Assembly: GCA_964017155.1 (NCBI GenBank) | Contig: OZ024861.1 | Location: forward strand, 27,830,060-27,894,059 | DNA from: Oasisia sp. SBJ-2009 | Taxonomy: Eukaryota > Annelida > Polychaeta > Sabellida > Siboglinidae | DNA length: 64,000 nucleotides | Direction: 5' to 3' | Shown: in pieces, positions 63,281 through 64,000 of the stretch | How the letters are laid out: the number at the start of each line of letters is the position of its first letter | Position numbering within the stretch: position 1 is the first letter of the stretch | Translations under genes and position numbers: made by a program | Notes under the pieces: model-generated | What the model was told of the DNA's origin: nothing | Databases searched by the model: none | What the model saw: the letters and a program-made list of their open reading frames with translations, nothing else

Positions 63281-63281
63281 T
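62938..63281. repeat. (CA)n compound microsatellite
   Basis: A GCATGCATGCACGC start is followed by long CA tracts, interrupted by CCACACACACC units and one CATAAACTCTCACACAC spacer. Confidence 0.97.
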
Positions 63282-63715
63282 CTGACCCCTAAGAAAACCT
63301 GGTTGATCAGCTAAATCCTCATAAATATTTAACAAAGATTTTCTCGCCAAGTGCAGCTATAAATGGCCTCATTTTCACAACAATAAAACACGTGGCGCCT
63401 TATTTTTTACCGTAGGCTGGGTCGAACGCCTTCCTTTGTGTGCAAGTGCTGTATACTCAGACCTATATAGCCCCACTGATAGCATCAAATAAACACCGCC
63501 TAAATAACCTCAGTCACTGCTTTCACAGATTGGTAATTACGAACGACAGCATAAATTTTATGACCACCAATTTAAAGTTAGGCGTATTCAACGTTCAGAA
63601 GTCTTGTTTGATGTCAGTCGTGTTTTTGCACGTCGCTTGGTCCACATAATGCAATGTCGGATTTAATTGCAGACGATTTAATATTATTAACAAATGATAT
63701 TTCATCTCCCGACAG
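63282..63715. other. End of intron before the last visible exon
   Basis: Unremarkable AT-rich DNA ending in the polypyrimidine/acceptor TTTCATCTCCCGACAG. Confidence 0.7.
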
Positions 63716-63814
63716 CTCGGCTACACCGCATTGCACCGCGCGGCGGCGCAAGGCCACCTGGAGGTGATTAAAATACTGCTCGGAGAAGGGTGCGCCATCG
63801 ACAGACAAGATGAG
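63716..63814 (+). CDS. ANKRD6: ANKRD6-like exon: next ankyrin repeat; gene continues past right edge
   Basis: The acceptor TCTCCCGACAG ends at 63715. The frame reads LGYTALHRAAAQGHLEVIKI, then LLGEGCAIDRQDE, again 33 codons. T-A-L-H-R-A...EGCA-[IL]-DRQD is the form of the third ANKRD6 repeat, which is the main reason for the name. The donor is either GAG|GTGGTA after 63814 (keeps 33 codons) or GTG|GTAATG after 63817 (better consensus, 34 codons). Both keep phase 0. The following repeats must lie beyond the window. Confidence 0.92.
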
Positions 63815-63904
63815 GTGGTAATGTCAAATTTGTGATATCCTATTCCCCTTCCCTTTGTTGCAATAAGCAAGACTTGCCTTTCCACTTAGTAAATTGTCCA
63901 CATT

Positions 63905-64000
63905 TGTTGTGGGGCCTGGTGGTCACGCAGCAGAGCACCCGACTGTCAATCGAGGGGACGGTGGTTCGATACTACCTACCGCCATTTCGAAACTTATGCA
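63905..64000 (+). repeat. tRNA-like SINE head, cut by right edge
   Basis: TGGTGGTCACGCAGCAGAGCACCCGACTG resembles a tRNA A-box region. GACGGTGGTTCGATACTACC is a B-box. The two are about 40 bp apart, as in tRNA-derived SINEs. It does not fold as an intact tRNA, so I read it as the start of a SINE. Confidence 0.6.

Larger units (their letters stand above)
59260..63715. other. Intron of 4.46 kb
   Basis: It lies between two phase-0 ankyrin exons. It contains three 19-bp repeats (TTTTAAAGGA(T/C)ATAGTCACA, 60236-60290), interspersed repeat B, an (AT)n block and a (CA)n block listed separately. I see no further exon. Confidence 0.85.

Noticed and set aside
63905..63990. Possible tRNA gene
   Set aside because: A-box and B-box are present but the acceptor and other stems do not pair convincingly; a SINE head is the simpler reading.
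1..64000. CRISPR arrays, operons, prophage or viral genes
   Set aside because: The tandem arrays have no unique spacers, the genes have introns and metazoan domains, and no viral protein motif was recognised.

Overview
The window looks like nuclear DNA from an invertebrate animal. It is AT-rich and dominated by non-coding sequence. It has short exons with canonical GT/AG splice sites, many simple-sequence arrays, minisatellites, tRNA-derived SINE pieces and miniature inverted-repeat DNA transposons. A marine lophotrochozoan or invertebrate deuterostome is my best guess, from the SINE style and the receptor type; the sequence alone does not fix the taxon. No bacterial, organellar or viral gene was recognised.

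Layout. (1) 1-1253, minus strand: an intronless rhodopsin-type GPCR gene, cut by the left edge inside the NPxxY region of TM7. (2) About 1.25-17 kb: no recognisable host gene but many mobile-element remains. These are a 1.5-kb foldback element (2233-3724), a 440-bp MITE (second copy at 28.3 kb), a 160-bp MITE with an 11-bp target-site duplication, a decayed Mutator-like transposon with a transposase relic (8412-9220), and the 3' end of a non-LTR retrotransposon (11540-11790). (3) 18.3-21.3 kb: two large minisatellites with 15-bp and 21-bp units. (4) About 24-64 kb, plus strand: what I read as one long, intron-rich transcription unit for an ankyrin-repeat protein resembling ANKRD6/Diversin (Diego in flies), a planar-cell-polarity and Wnt scaffold. 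It continues past the right edge.

The shared ankyrin exons lie at 58376-58509, 59161-59259 and 63716-63814. Upstream of them are several separate initiator-ATG exons: 23975-24275, 33800-36398 and 50826-50958, each ending in phase 1, the phase the 58376 acceptor needs. Two smaller candidates, 17120-17179 and 55709-55765, end in phase 0 and would fit the 59161 exon directly. The inferred result is one ankyrin core with interchangeable N-termini. One of these is an 866-residue disordered, histidine/serine-rich region encoded by a single exon. This promoter/first-exon arrangement is the most interesting feature of the window. It is inferred from reading frame and splice phase, not from transcripts.

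The introns hold SINE fragments, a hAT-like MITE, long (AT)n hairpins and (CA)n/(GT)n arrays. Stretches not listed hold no gene that I can support.
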